Source: an uncultured Coprococcus sp. (GTDB taxonomy: Bacteria; Bacillota; Clostridia; Lachnospirales; Lachnospiraceae). Taken from it: DNA of 8,026 nt. The stretch spans positions 1 to 8,026 of the forward strand of contig USSH01000102.1 of NCBI GenBank assembly GCA_900557435.1. Direction: 5' to 3'. This document shows positions 1-6,090 of the stretch, in pieces (position 1 is the first letter of the stretch; every line of letters begins with the position of its first letter). Position numbers and translations under genes: made by a program. The notes under the pieces are model-generated. The model did no database searches, was not told the origin of the DNA, and saw only the letters and a program-made list of their open reading frames with translations.

Positions 1-293
1 ATATTGCAAAAACTAATAGACGAGTTACTATAGAATATGTTATGCTTAATATGGTTAATGATAAAAAAGAAGATGCCATAGAGCTTGCAAAATTATTACG
101 AGGTATGAATGTATATGTAAATTTGATACCATATAATGAAACAAACAATATAGATTTTGCAAAAAGTGATAAAAAAAGAATAGATATATTTTATGAAACA
201 CTTAAACAAAGTGGTATAAATGTAACTGTTAGACGTGAGTTTGGTGGAAACATTAAAGCTGCATGTGGACAGTTAAGAAGCGAGAGTGATTAA
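1..293 (+). CDS. rlmN: 23S rRNA/tRNA adenine-C2 methyltransferase RlmN, C-terminal fragment
   Basis: This is the 3' end of a radical-SAM methyltransferase that methylates C2 of A2503 in 23S rRNA (and A37 of some tRNAs). The frame is open from the left edge (first full codon at 3), so the gene begins outside the window and the ATG at 42 is internal. The fragment reads TNRRVTIEYVML, then VNDKKEDAIELAKLL, then VNLIPYNE, INVTVRREFG and AACGQLR. These match, in order, the end of RlmN: the RRxTxEYVxL strand, the helix after VND, the NLIPYN strand, and the C-terminal TVRR...AACGQLR motif. The Cys in ACGQL is the one that is methylated during catalysis in E. coli RlmN (Cys355). The radical-SAM CxxxCxxC cluster lies upstream and is not visible. 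The stop at 291-293 is 3 nt before the next gene, so the two are probably co-transcribed. Very AT-rich. Confidence 0.93.
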   Translation, partial: IAKTNRRVTIEYVMLNMVNDKKEDAIELAKLLRGMNVYVNLIPYNETNNIDFAKSDKKRIDIFYETLKQSGINVTVRREFGGNIKAACGQLRSESD

Positions 294-296
294 AAA

Positions 297-734
297 GTGA
301 AAGCGTTTTATTTAACTGATACAGGAAGAGTTAGAGAACATAATGAAGATAGTGTAACAATTTTAAAAAATATAAGTGGTGAATACCTATGTGTTGTTGC
401 TGATGGTATGGGAGGACACCGAAAAGGAGAAGTAGCTAGTGCCTTAACTGTTGCGCATTTAGGTAAAAGATTTACAGAAAGCGCATCAATAGGTACTAAA
501 ATAGATGCTGTTAATTGGCTTTCTGATAATATTGCGGAAATTAATAAAGAAATTCTTGATTATGGTGAAGAAAATGAAAATTCCAAAGGACTTGGTACAA
601 CAGTTGTAGCTGCTATTGTAACTAAAGAGTTTTTAATATTTGCGAGTATTGGTGACTCATCTGGTTATGTTATGAAAAACAAAAAATTACACAGAGTAAC
701 TAAACCGCATACACTACGGTCTCGTATGGTCTGA
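297..734 (+). pseudogene. prpC: PP2C-family Ser/Thr protein phosphatase (PrpC/Stp type), truncated at its 3' end by the junction
   Basis: This is the N-terminal half of a metal-dependent PP2C phosphatase, the usual partner of a PASTA-type Ser/Thr kinase. Seen in order: TDTGRVREHNEDS (residues 7-19), VVADGMGGH (33-41) with the metal-binding Asp-Gly, GLGTTVVAA (98-106) and ASIGDSSGYVM (116-126). The family normally has GDSRxY, but the Arg is Ser here. The start is GTG at 297, 3 nt after the rlmN stop, with only a weak purine-rich stretch upstream. Bacterial PrpC proteins are about 240-250 residues long. Here homology ends at RVTK, residue 136, where TKDHTL would normally continue. The last residues, to the stop at 732-734, are read antisense through the end of the glucosidase gene. 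The C-terminal metal-binding motifs (SDG and DN) are absent, so this copy could not make an active enzyme as written. The break may be an assembly artefact rather than a real mutation. Confidence 0.88.
697..716. other. Junction between two DNA segments of different composition
   Basis: Left of here, the phosphatase reading frame follows its family up to RVTK (ending at 704). Right of here, the - strand reads the proper C-terminus of a GH13 enzyme (LRPYETVVYAV) and its TAG stop, the complement of 700-702. The phosphatase homology therefore stops within a few bases of the glucosidase stop codon. GC content and codon use change at the same place. The bases CATACACTA (708-716) would also fit the HTL of the phosphatase motif DHTL, so the two parents may share a short identity here. 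No terminator, insertion-sequence end or target duplication is visible. Either an assembly chimera or a true recombination point fits. Confidence 0.75.
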
Positions 735-2367
735 GTGTTCCATTGTAATCAATATAATTGCCAACTAGTATATCCGCAGTTTCTGGGATGGCATGGCTTA
801 CGGTCTCGCCTGTCATATTGACAGCTACGTATACCGACTTCTCAGCAGATGAATCTTGAACCGGCTTGCGCTTGTACACTATGATTCCGGTGCTGTCAGT
901 TTCCACATCCTCCAGGTCTCCGTAGATGAGAGTCTGTGTATACTCTGAGTGATTTCTGAGCTGTATCATCGCCTTATAAAAGCTAAGCACAGAGTCCTTA
1001 TCAGCACTTTCAAGTTCCACTGTCTGGCAGTCACACTGATTGTTGCACGCCAGCCACGGCTCATGTTCTGAGAATCCGAAGTTCTTATCGCTGTTCCACT
1101 GCATTGGAAGTCTTGACTGGTCGCGGCTCCTTATATTTACGGATTCCATCGCCTCAGCCTCACTGTATCCGGCTTCAAGACATCTCGCATACTGTCCCTT
1201 GGAATTGATATCGTCAAGCTCATCTATGTTGTCAAAATGAGTATTTACCACGCCAAGCTCCTGTCCCTGATATACAAATGGCGTGCCCTTCAGGAAGAAG
1301 AACAGCGCGCCAAGCGCCTTTGCCATATGTGTTCTGTATTCAGGAATATCTCCGGCTGGGAAGTATTTGCCTATGCTTCTTGGCTGATCGTGGTTTTCCA
1401 GGTAATTTGCCGCCCATCCGATCTTCTTCACAAGTCTCTGGTTTGTGAACAGCTTGTCCTTGAACTCCTCTATCGTCCAGTCTCTCTGGTGCAGCCAGAG
1501 ATCGCCCGGATTGATATCTATATCTGTATAACTGAAGTCAAATATCATGGAGAAATGACCATCTCTTCCAATGTATCTGTCCAAATCCTCATTTGGAACT
1601 CCAGGAGTCTCTGCAACAGTCACAAAGTCTCCTCTGCCATATGTGTTGAGTTTTAACTCGTGAAGAAACTCATCTATTCCCGGTCTGTTGAGACAGCATT
1701 TGCCAACATCGCATCTGCCGTCCTCGCCGTCTGACGGCATAGGCGGGAATGAGAGATCTTTCTTGATAAATGTTATGGCATCCATTCGGAATCCGGCAAC
1801 TCCCTTGTCGAGCCACCAGTTCATCATGTCGTAAAGCTCCTGTCTCATCTCCTCACACTCCCAGTTGAGATCCGGCTGCTCCTTCGCAAATGAATGGAAA
1901 TACCAGCTGCCATCCTCAATCTGTGTCCATGTGCTTCCACCGAAGTTAGATCTGAGATCTGCAAGTCCATCTATGTTGTCCTTAAATATATAGTAATTTC
2001 TGTATTTGCTGTGTCTGTCCCGGCACGCCTCCTGAAACCATCTGTGCTGGTCTGATGTGTGATTGATGACCATGTCCATGATTATCTTGATGCCTTTTTC
2101 ATTTGCACATCTTATAAGTTCATCCGCATCCTCTATGGTTCCAAACTCAGGATTCACATCGTAGTAATCCGATATGTCATATCCGTTGTCCTTCATAGGC
2201 GACTTGAAGAATGGACATATCCACACAGCGGTCACGCCAAGTTCTTTGAGGTACGGCAATTTCTCGGTTATTCCCTTCAGATCTCCTATGCCATCTCCGT
2301 TGCTGTCATAGAAGCTTCTAGGGTATATCTGGTAAAATACCGCCTCTTTCCACCATTTTTTGTCCAT
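700..2367 (-). CDS. GH13 alpha-glucosidase / oligo-1,6-glucosidase
   Basis: A cytoplasmic glycoside hydrolase that releases glucose from the non-reducing end of short alpha-gluco-oligosaccharides. At 555 residues with no signal peptide it has the usual GH13 oligo-1,6-glucosidase length. It starts KKWWKEAVFYQIYPRSF and has the metal-binding loop DSNGDGIGD (21-29). Conserved regions are all present: I DMVINH (98-103), II GFRMDAI (192-198) with nucleophile Asp196, III VAETPG (251-256) with acid/base Glu253, and IV ENHD (324-327) with Asp327. The residue after the nucleophile is Ala. Strict alpha-1,6 enzymes usually have Val there, so alpha-1,4 activity is plausible; this is inference. The SD-like AGAGGAAGG upstream of the ATG lies mostly in the 49-bp repeat. 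It is the last gene of the transporter operon, 153 bp after malG, and takes imported sugars. The TAG stop is at the junction, so the native downstream region is missing. Confidence 0.93.
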   Translation of the reverse strand: MDKKWWKEAVFYQIYPRSFYDSNGDGIGDLKGITEKLPYLKELGVTAVWICPFFKSPMKDNGYDISDYYDVNPEFGTIEDADELIRCANEKGIKIIMDMVINHTSDQHRWFQEACRDRHSKYRNYYIFKDNIDGLADLRSNFGGSTWTQIEDGSWYFHSFAKEQPDLNWECEEMRQELYDMMNWWLDKGVAGFRMDAITFIKKDLSFPPMPSDGEDGRCDVGKCCLNRPGIDEFLHELKLNTYGRGDFVTVAETPGVPNEDLDRYIGRDGHFSMIFDFSYTDIDINPGDLWLHQRDWTIEEFKDKLFTNQRLVKKIGWAANYLENHDQPRSIGKYFPAGDIPEYRTHMAKALGALFFFLKGTPFVYQGQELGVVNTHFDNIDELDDINSKGQYARCLEAGYSEAEAMESVNIRSRDQSRLPMQWNSDKNFGFSEHEPWLACNNQCDCQTVELESADKDSVLSFYKAMIQLRNHSEYTQTLIYGDLEDVETDSTGIIVYKRKPVQDSSAEKSVYVAVNMTGETVSHAIPETADILVGNYIDYNGTLRPYETVVYAV

Positions 2368-2381
2368 ATTTTATGTCTGTC

Positions 2382-2430
2382 CTTCCTCTGGTATCGCCCC
2401 CTCCCTTATGGTCGGCGGCAGTTCGTCAGT
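2382..2430 (-). repeat. 49-bp direct repeat, copy next to the glucosidase start
   Basis: This copy matches 2463-2511 at 48 of 49 bases; the only difference is T at 2409 against C at 2490. On the transcribed (-) strand it begins ACTGACGAACTGCCGCC and ends in the purine-rich AGAGGAAG. That end lies 14 nt before the glucosidase ATG and probably serves as its ribosome-binding site. The unit is clearly more GC-rich than the flanking genes. Confidence 0.9.
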
Positions 2431-2440
2431 GCATTCCGAT

Positions 2441-2458
2441 GTGTGCCTTCCGGCACAC
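2441..2458 (-). other. Small GC-rich hairpin between the two repeat copies
   Basis: GTGTGCC (2441-2447) and GGCACAC (2452-2458) form a perfect 7-bp stem. In the - strand transcript the 4-nt loop is GGAA, which fits the GNRA tetraloop pattern, so the hairpin should be stable in RNA. There is no T-tract after it, so it is not an intrinsic terminator. It sits centrally between the direct repeats, making a repeat-hairpin-repeat block in the operon's internal leader. Confidence 0.7.
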
Positions 2459-2462
2459 GGCA

Positions 2463-2511
2463 CTTCCTCTGGTATCGCCCCCTCCCTTACGGTCGGCGGC
2501 AGTTCGTCAGT
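2463..2511 (-). repeat. 49-bp direct repeat, copy next to malG
   Basis: This is the second copy of the unit at 2382-2430, offset by exactly 81 bp with one substitution. It begins on the - strand 9 bases after the GTG at 2518-2520, which itself directly follows the malG stop. Such near-identity over 49 bp means recent duplication, conversion or selection. The unit could be a dispersed intergenic element of this genome, but that cannot be judged from one window. Confidence 0.9.
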
Positions 2512-2520
2512 CAGTTTCAC

Positions 2521-3357
2521 TTAGCCCTTAACAGCTCCGGCTGAAATTCCCTCGATGATATTCTTCTGAAGTATGATGAATATGATCACGATAGGGATGA
2601 TGCAAAGAAGTACCGCAGGGAAGATGAGCTCCCAAGGATTTCCGTACTGTCCTGACAGACTTTTTGCATAGTATAAGCTCAGCGTGAGCGTCTTTTTGTC
2701 ATTATTTCCTATTACGAGGAATGGAAGAAGGTAATCGTTCCATATCCACACTGCATTTGTGATGACAACTGTCATTGTCGTCGGTTTTAAGAGTGGCATT
2801 ACCACGTATCTGTATATCTGGAATATATTTGCTCCATCGAGCATGGCTGCCTCCTCAAGTGACAGCGGGATACTCTTGATGAATCCTCTGTACAGCAGAA
2901 CCGACATACTGATTCCAAATCCTCCGTACATGAGGATCAGACCCGGTGTGTTCTTGAGACCCAGCTTGTCCATCAGTGATACCAATGGGTACATAACTGA
3001 CTGGAAAGGTATGAGCATGGCTGCTGTGTATGCGATGAAGAGTATATTTGCCACTTTAGAATCTGTCCTGGTAATTGCCCATGCGGCAAATGAAGATATG
3101 ACCACGATAAGTGCCACAGCCGCAACTGTTATGAGTATTGTCTGAAGCAGGCTGCTGCCGAGATTTATCTGCTCAGCTGCATTCTTCAGATAGTCCAGAT
3201 TCCACGACTTCGGGAGAGCTATTGGAGATGCTACTATCTCCTGCTGTCCCTTAAATGAATTGACGATCAGGAACCATATCGGGAATATGGTCACGATTGC
3301 CAATACAGCGAGTATAACCACTATGATTGCTCTTTTGATCTTGCCTCTTACTCCCAT
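2521..3357 (-). CDS. Sugar ABC transporter permease, MalG type
   Basis: An inner-membrane permease subunit of a carbohydrate-uptake (CUT1) ABC transporter. It has 278 residues, typical for MalG-type proteins, with about six hydrophobic segments (near 9-32, 70-95, 103-125, 138-158, 194-216 and 243-263). The cytoplasmic EAA loop that docks on the ATPase is clear: EEAAMLDGANIFQIYRYV followed by MPLLKP (168-192). The C-terminus QKNIIEGISAGAVKG has the usual family ending. The start is supported by AAAGGAG 11 nt upstream. Its ATG shares one base with the TAA stop of the upstream permease gene, so the two are translationally coupled and should form the heterodimeric channel. The substrate is inferred from the glucosidase downstream to be an alpha-gluco-oligosaccharide; the sequence alone does not fix it. 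Confidence 0.93.
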   Translation of the reverse strand: MGVRGKIKRAIIVVILAVLAIVTIFPIWFLIVNSFKGQQEIVASPIALPKSWNLDYLKNAAEQINLGSSLLQTILITVAAVALIVVISSFAAWAITRTDSKVANILFIAYTAAMLIPFQSVMYPLVSLMDKLGLKNTPGLILMYGGFGISMSVLLYRGFIKSIPLSLEEAAMLDGANIFQIYRYVVMPLLKPTTMTVVITNAVWIWNDYLLPFLVIGNNDKKTLTLSLYYAKSLSGQYGNPWELIFPAVLLCIIPIVIIFIILQKNIIEGISAGAVKG

Positions 3358-4253
3358 TATGATTCGATCTCCTTTCTCTTAGTGATCATTACCTGTGCTA
3401 TAGATATAACTGCAATGATAACGAAGAATATAACTGCCTGTGCCTGCGCCTCTCCATATGCCGGAGGAGAGCTCTCTCTTACTGTTTTAAGTATCATGTA
3501 GGATATCATGGTCGTTCCGAAATTGCCCTCTGTCAGTGAAACGTTGAGATCAAGCATCTTGAAGCTGTTTGCCAGTGACATGAAGAGAACTATCGTAAAT
3601 GAAGGCATAAGAAGCGGAAGTGTGATCTTCCTGAAACTTGTCCAACCTGTAGCTCCGTCTATTCTGGCAGCCTCATAAATATCCTCTGATATATTGTTGA
3701 GTCCGTTGAGGTAGATTATCAGATAGTAACCTGCAACCTGCCACACACCAACGATCGCATATGCCAGAAGTGCTTTCCACTGATTCTGAAGCATGTTGTT
3801 GAGCACCTCTACATGTACCACACCGTCTGTTCCAAACAGCGTCTGTGAAAATACATTTTCAAATATGAAACGCCATACATAACCCATAGCGAGCATTCCA
3901 AGTACATATGGAAGGAACAGTACCGTTCTGAAAAGTCCCTTGCCCTTGGTGAGTTTCTTGATCATGAGTGCCAGAAGAAGACTGACAACATTCTGTGCTA
4001 TTACTGCGAGTACAGCATATATGGCCGTGTATCCAAGTGACTGAAGAAAATCCTTCGACTTGAATATGCTTGTATAATTCTTAAGTCCCACCAGTGCATT
4101 CCACCAGTGCTCCCCGCCTACGAAGTAGGAACCTCTCCACTCGGTGAAGGAGTAGATCACACCCTCTATAAATGGAACTATGATAACCAGCAGAAACAAC
4201 ACTATAGAAGGCAGAACCATAAGCCAAAATTTTCTCTTGTAAAATCTTTTCAT
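3357..4253 (-). CDS. Sugar ABC transporter permease, MalF type
   Basis: The partner permease of the CUT1 sugar transporter. I place the start at 4253 (MKRFYKRKFWLM), giving 298 residues, because AGGAAAGG lies 7 nt upstream. The frame extends to an ATG at 4337, but those extra 28 codons run through a strong hairpin and look unlike a protein N-terminus. A positively charged start leads into the first membrane helix (about 11-35). Further helices lie near 72-97, 108-131, 160-183, 218-240 and 271-290. The EAA loop reads YEAARIDGATGWTSFRKI then TLPLLMP (193-217). It has none of the long periplasmic loop of E. coli MalF, as is usual for Gram-positive homologues. It lies between the solute-binding protein (106 bp, containing two hairpins) and malG (one-base overlap). 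Confidence 0.92.
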   Translation of the reverse strand: MKRFYKRKFWLMVLPSIVLFLLVIIVPFIEGVIYSFTEWRGSYFVGGEHWWNALVGLKNYTSIFKSKDFLQSLGYTAIYAVLAVIAQNVVSLLLALMIKKLTKGKGLFRTVLFLPYVLGMLAMGYVWRFIFENVFSQTLFGTDGVVHVEVLNNMLQNQWKALLAYAIVGVWQVAGYYLIIYLNGLNNISEDIYEAARIDGATGWTSFRKITLPLLMPSFTIVLFMSLANSFKMLDLNVSLTEGNFGTTMISYMILKTVRESSPPAYGEAQAQAVIFFVIIAVISIAQVMITKRKEIES

Positions 4254-4276
4254 AGTTTTTCCTTTCCTACATTGAA

Positions 4277-4316
4277 CACCAGCCATGCAAAATTTGTCTT
4301 CGGCAAATGGCTGGTG
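4277..4316 (-). other. Intercistronic hairpin just upstream of the MalF-type permease
   Basis: CACCAGCCAT (4277-4286) pairs perfectly with ATGGCTGGTG (4307-4316). A smaller ATTTG/CAAAT pairing is possible inside the 20-nt loop region. No T-tract follows in the direction of transcription, so it is unlikely to be a complete terminator. The position between a solute-binding protein and its permeases fits an RNA-stabilising or processing element that keeps the binding protein more abundant, as known for malE-malF in enterobacteria. The role here is inferred. Confidence 0.7.
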
Positions 4317-4321
4317 CTGCC

Positions 4322-4347
4322 TGTCAGATTCCATCACGAATCTGACA
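4322..4347 (-). other. Intercistronic hairpin just downstream of the solute-binding protein gene
   Basis: TGTCAGATTC (4322-4331) and GAATCTGACA (4338-4347) form a perfect 10-bp stem with a 6-nt loop, starting 12 nt after the SBP stop codon. What follows on the - strand is GGCAGC rather than a T-run, so strong Rho-independent termination is not expected. Being the first structure after the SBP coding region, it could protect the 3' end of the SBP message from exonucleases. It is separated by only 5 nt from the second hairpin (4277-4316). Confidence 0.75.
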
Positions 4348-4359
4348 TATCTTAAACTA

Positions 4360-5838
4360 CTACTCTTTGATGCTGTCCTTCCACTTTGTCAGTGCATCTT
4401 CTACGCCTGTTCTTATAGTGTTCTCATCCCACTGATCAGGATTTGTAAATAACTGCTCCTGGATAGTTGCACCGATGGTGTTGAGTCCCCATGACTCAGG
4501 GAAAGCATCGAAGTCATTGCCCATCACAAGGTCATTGCTCATATAGTATACAAGTGAATTGCTGAGAGGATTCTCAAGCTTCTCGCTCTCGTCTGCGTTG
4601 AATGGGACAAATGCAAATTTGTTTGTGATGTAATCTTTTCCTGTATCTGATGTGTAGAGCCATACAAGGAAGTCCTCAGCAGCTTTCTGCTCTTCTTCTG
4701 AATCTTTCTTGTTGATAACGTAATACTGTGAAACGAACTCAGGGATTGAGCTGTTCATCTTGTCAACTGTAACTCCCTCAGCTGAGATATCGCTCTGCTC
4801 AAGGTTGACCTTCATTGGGAGCATTGTAAGTCTTGATGCTTTGTCTGCATCTACGCCTGCGATGGTTCCGTATACCCAGTTACCCTGCTTGATGAACATT
4901 GCCTTACCCTCAGCAAATGTCTGAACTGCCTGATCATATCCTGTCACTGTTGAGTTGATGTACTCTGATCCACGCTCTACCTTGCCGCTTGGTCCTGCTG
5001 TGTAGCTTGAAAGCATGTCAAGCTCCTGAACCATCTTTACAAGTGGCTCCTCAAGCTTATCAACATCTTCCTTTGTAGCTGCTGCCGTTGCATTGTAGTT
5101 AGGGAACACTGCATTCAGTGCGTAGTTTGTATAGTGATTTGCATATGTCCACTTCTCAGCACCTGCGATTGCAAATACTCCGTTCATGTTCTCTGTTGTG
5201 GCTGTCTTGTCCTTTGCCGTGGTATATGCATTGCCTGACAGTGTAACTTTCTCGCCGCCCTTGCCGTTTATGTAATCAGCAATTGCCTTGATCATGCCTG
5301 TGAACTCTTCATAATTGGCACTTCTGTAATCAGCGACAAATGCGTCTGCGCTGTCAAGTCCAAATACATCACATATCATCTGTGTATCTGCGATAAGTCC
5401 GTAACCTTCTACGTTGTAAGGGATTCCGCAGCTTGCTCCGCTCTCATCTGCGAGCTGCATGCTCTCTGGAATTGAATCGTAGATTGACTTTAACTCCTCA
5501 TTCTTTACTGATGTTGATGGAAGTACAAATCCGCCCTCATTCCACTCTGTGAACTGTGCCTGGTTTATCGCGTACAGTGTAGGATAGTTCTTGGAATTCA
5601 TCTCTGATCTGAGTGTCTCCATGGTCTCCTGTGTACCACATGTGTAAACCTTAACCTTAACTCCTGTCTCTGTCTCATAATCCTTGCACAGATCCTGGAT
5701 GCTGTCTGCAATCTCAGACTTTGTGTTGTAAATATACAGATCGTAATCCTTCTTTGCTGAACCACATCCTGTCATGGATGCAAGTCCCAGCATCATAGCT
5801 GCTGAAAGCGCACATGCTACAAATTTCTTTGCTCTCAT
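4360..5838 (-). CDS. Sugar ABC transporter solute-binding lipoprotein
   Basis: The extracellular, lipid-anchored receptor that captures the sugar and delivers it to the two permeases downstream. It has 492 residues, somewhat longer than the usual 400-450 of MalE-type proteins. The N-terminus is a lipoprotein signal: MRAKK, a hydrophobic stretch to about 21, then MTGC, with Cys25 the likely lipidated residue. The -3 position is Met rather than the commoner Leu. The mature part starts GSAKKDYDLYIYNTKSEIADSI, a typical first strand of family 1 solute-binding proteins. A tryptophan/tyrosine-containing stretch (FVSQYYVINKKDSEEEQKAA) and the end DALTKWKDSI also fit the family. AAGGAG lies 8 nt upstream of the ATG. 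It is the first gene of the operon, about 110 nt after the predicted transcription start. The ligand cannot be read directly; maltodextrin or isomalto-oligosaccharide is inferred from the glucosidase. Confidence 0.92.
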   Translation of the reverse strand: MRAKKFVACALSAAMMLGLASMTGCGSAKKDYDLYIYNTKSEIADSIQDLCKDYETETGVKVKVYTCGTQETMETLRSEMNSKNYPTLYAINQAQFTEWNEGGFVLPSTSVKNEELKSIYDSIPESMQLADESGASCGIPYNVEGYGLIADTQMICDVFGLDSADAFVADYRSANYEEFTGMIKAIADYINGKGGEKVTLSGNAYTTAKDKTATTENMNGVFAIAGAEKWTYANHYTNYALNAVFPNYNATAAATKEDVDKLEEPLVKMVQELDMLSSYTAGPSGKVERGSEYINSTVTGYDQAVQTFAEGKAMFIKQGNWVYGTIAGVDADKASRLTMLPMKVNLEQSDISAEGVTVDKMNSSIPEFVSQYYVINKKDSEEEQKAAEDFLVWLYTSDTGKDYITNKFAFVPFNADESEKLENPLSNSLVYYMSNDLVMGNDFDAFPESWGLNTIGATIQEQLFTNPDQWDENTIRTGVEDALTKWKDSIKE

Positions 5839-5907
5839 AACCTTTTCTCCTTTTCTTGCTTTGAATTTTCCCTCTTGTTAATTCTCGCTATCATTTATAT
5901 TGTTCCG

Positions 5908-5923
5908 ATAAAACACATTTCAT
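5908..5923. promoter_or_regulatory. Weak third operator-like site in the SBP leader
   Basis: ATAAAACACATTTCAT matches the 16-bp palindrome of the neighbouring operators at 13 of 16 positions (differences at 3, 9 and 10). It is centred 26 bp from the 5934-5949 site, within the transcribed leader. This could be an auxiliary low-affinity site or chance in AT-rich DNA. Confidence 0.3.
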
Positions 5924-5933
5924 AAGCGCTTGG

Positions 5934-5949
5934 ATGAAACATGTTTCAT
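5934..5949. promoter_or_regulatory. LacI-family operator at the start of SBP transcription
   Basis: ATGAAACATGTTTCAT is a perfect 16-bp inverted repeat. It occupies about +2 to +17 of the predicted SBP transcript, so a bound repressor would block initiation or early elongation. The same sequence with one change recurs at 5968-5983 and at 7193-7208, the latter in the promoter of the adjacent LacI-family gene. This links the site to that regulator. Confidence 0.85.
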
Positions 5950-5957
5950 TTGTTCTA

Positions 5958-5986
5958 AGATTATCATATGAAACATGTTTCGTCAA
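5958..5986 (-). promoter_or_regulatory. Sigma-A-type promoter of the transporter operon
   Basis: On the - strand, TTGACG (5981-5986) is one mismatch from the -35 consensus. It is followed after 17 bp by TAATCT (5958-5963), with TGA immediately before it as an extended -10. Start of transcription is expected near 5951, giving a leader of about 110 nt before the SBP ATG. One operator fills the spacer and another covers the start, so the promoter is set up to be off when the repressor is bound. Confidence 0.7.
5968..5983. promoter_or_regulatory. LacI-family operator in the SBP promoter spacer
   Basis: ATGAAACATGTTTCGT differs from the perfect palindrome at 5934-5949 only at position 15. The inner GAAACATGTTTC is a perfect 12-bp inverted repeat. 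It lies between the -35 and -10 hexamers and overlaps three bases of the -35. Its centre is 34 bp from that of the next site, allowing two repressor dimers side by side. Confidence 0.83.
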
Positions 5987-6023
5987 TAGGGAATTTATAG
6001 TTTTTTTAGATTTGTGCCCACAC

Positions 6024-6080
6024 AAAAAAGAAGTTCATGATTATTAGTGGCACCTCATTTTCTCTTCATGAACTTCTTTT
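6024..6080 (-). terminator. Rho-independent terminator after the lacI-type gene
   Basis: AAAAGAAGTTCATGA (6026-6040) and TCATGAACTTCTTTT (6066-6080) form a perfect 15-bp stem beginning 10 nt after the repressor's stop codon. On the - strand the second arm runs into six consecutive T residues ending at 6024. The stem is AT-rich and the 25-nt loop is long for a terminator, but the position and T-tract fit. It would insulate the transporter promoter from lacI transcription. Confidence 0.75.
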
Positions 6081-6090
6081 CGTAATCATA

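Larger units (their letters stand above)
2371..2520 (-). other. Open frame of 49 codons across the malG-glucosidase intergenic repeat; coding status doubtful
   Basis: Immediately after the malG stop (2521-2523) a GTG at 2518-2520 opens a frame that runs to TAA at 2371-2373, ending just before the glucosidase ATG at 2367. It is 49 codons and contains TDELPPT-V/I-REGAIPEE twice, 27 residues apart, because the 81-bp repeat period is a multiple of three. The single base difference between copies is a conservative Val/Ile change. Against a gene: the opposite strand is also open here, the start is GTG with only AAGGG a few bases upstream, and the peptide matches no family I know. It may simply be non-coding repeat DNA that happens to lack stops. 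Confidence 0.2.

Noticed and set aside
2510..2519. GTTTCA near the end of malG as an internal operator half-site for the glucosidase
   Set aside because: Only one half-site is present with no matching inverted half at the right spacing.
2059..2544. Long + strand open frame containing the repeated WYRPLPYGRRQFVS
   Set aside because: It is antisense to the glucosidase and to the intergenic repeat, has no ribosome-binding site or recognisable domain, and its internal repetition simply reflects the DNA direct repeat.
4254..4337. Upstream 28-codon extension of the MalF-type permease frame starting at 4337
   Set aside because: It runs through the strong intercistronic hairpin, lacks a good ribosome-binding site and is unlike permease N-termini, whereas the start at 4253 has AGGAAAGG at proper spacing.
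5924..5931. AAGCGCTT as the core of a CcpA cre site in the SBP leader
   Set aside because: The 8-bp core fits, but the flanking TG and CA positions of the cre consensus do not match on either strand (three or more mismatches), so I do not call it.
6026..6080. The long inverted repeat as mobile-element ends or a CRISPR-like repeat
   Set aside because: It is a single hairpin directly after a stop codon with a T-tract on the transcribed strand, which is best explained as a terminator; no transposase or repeat array is present.
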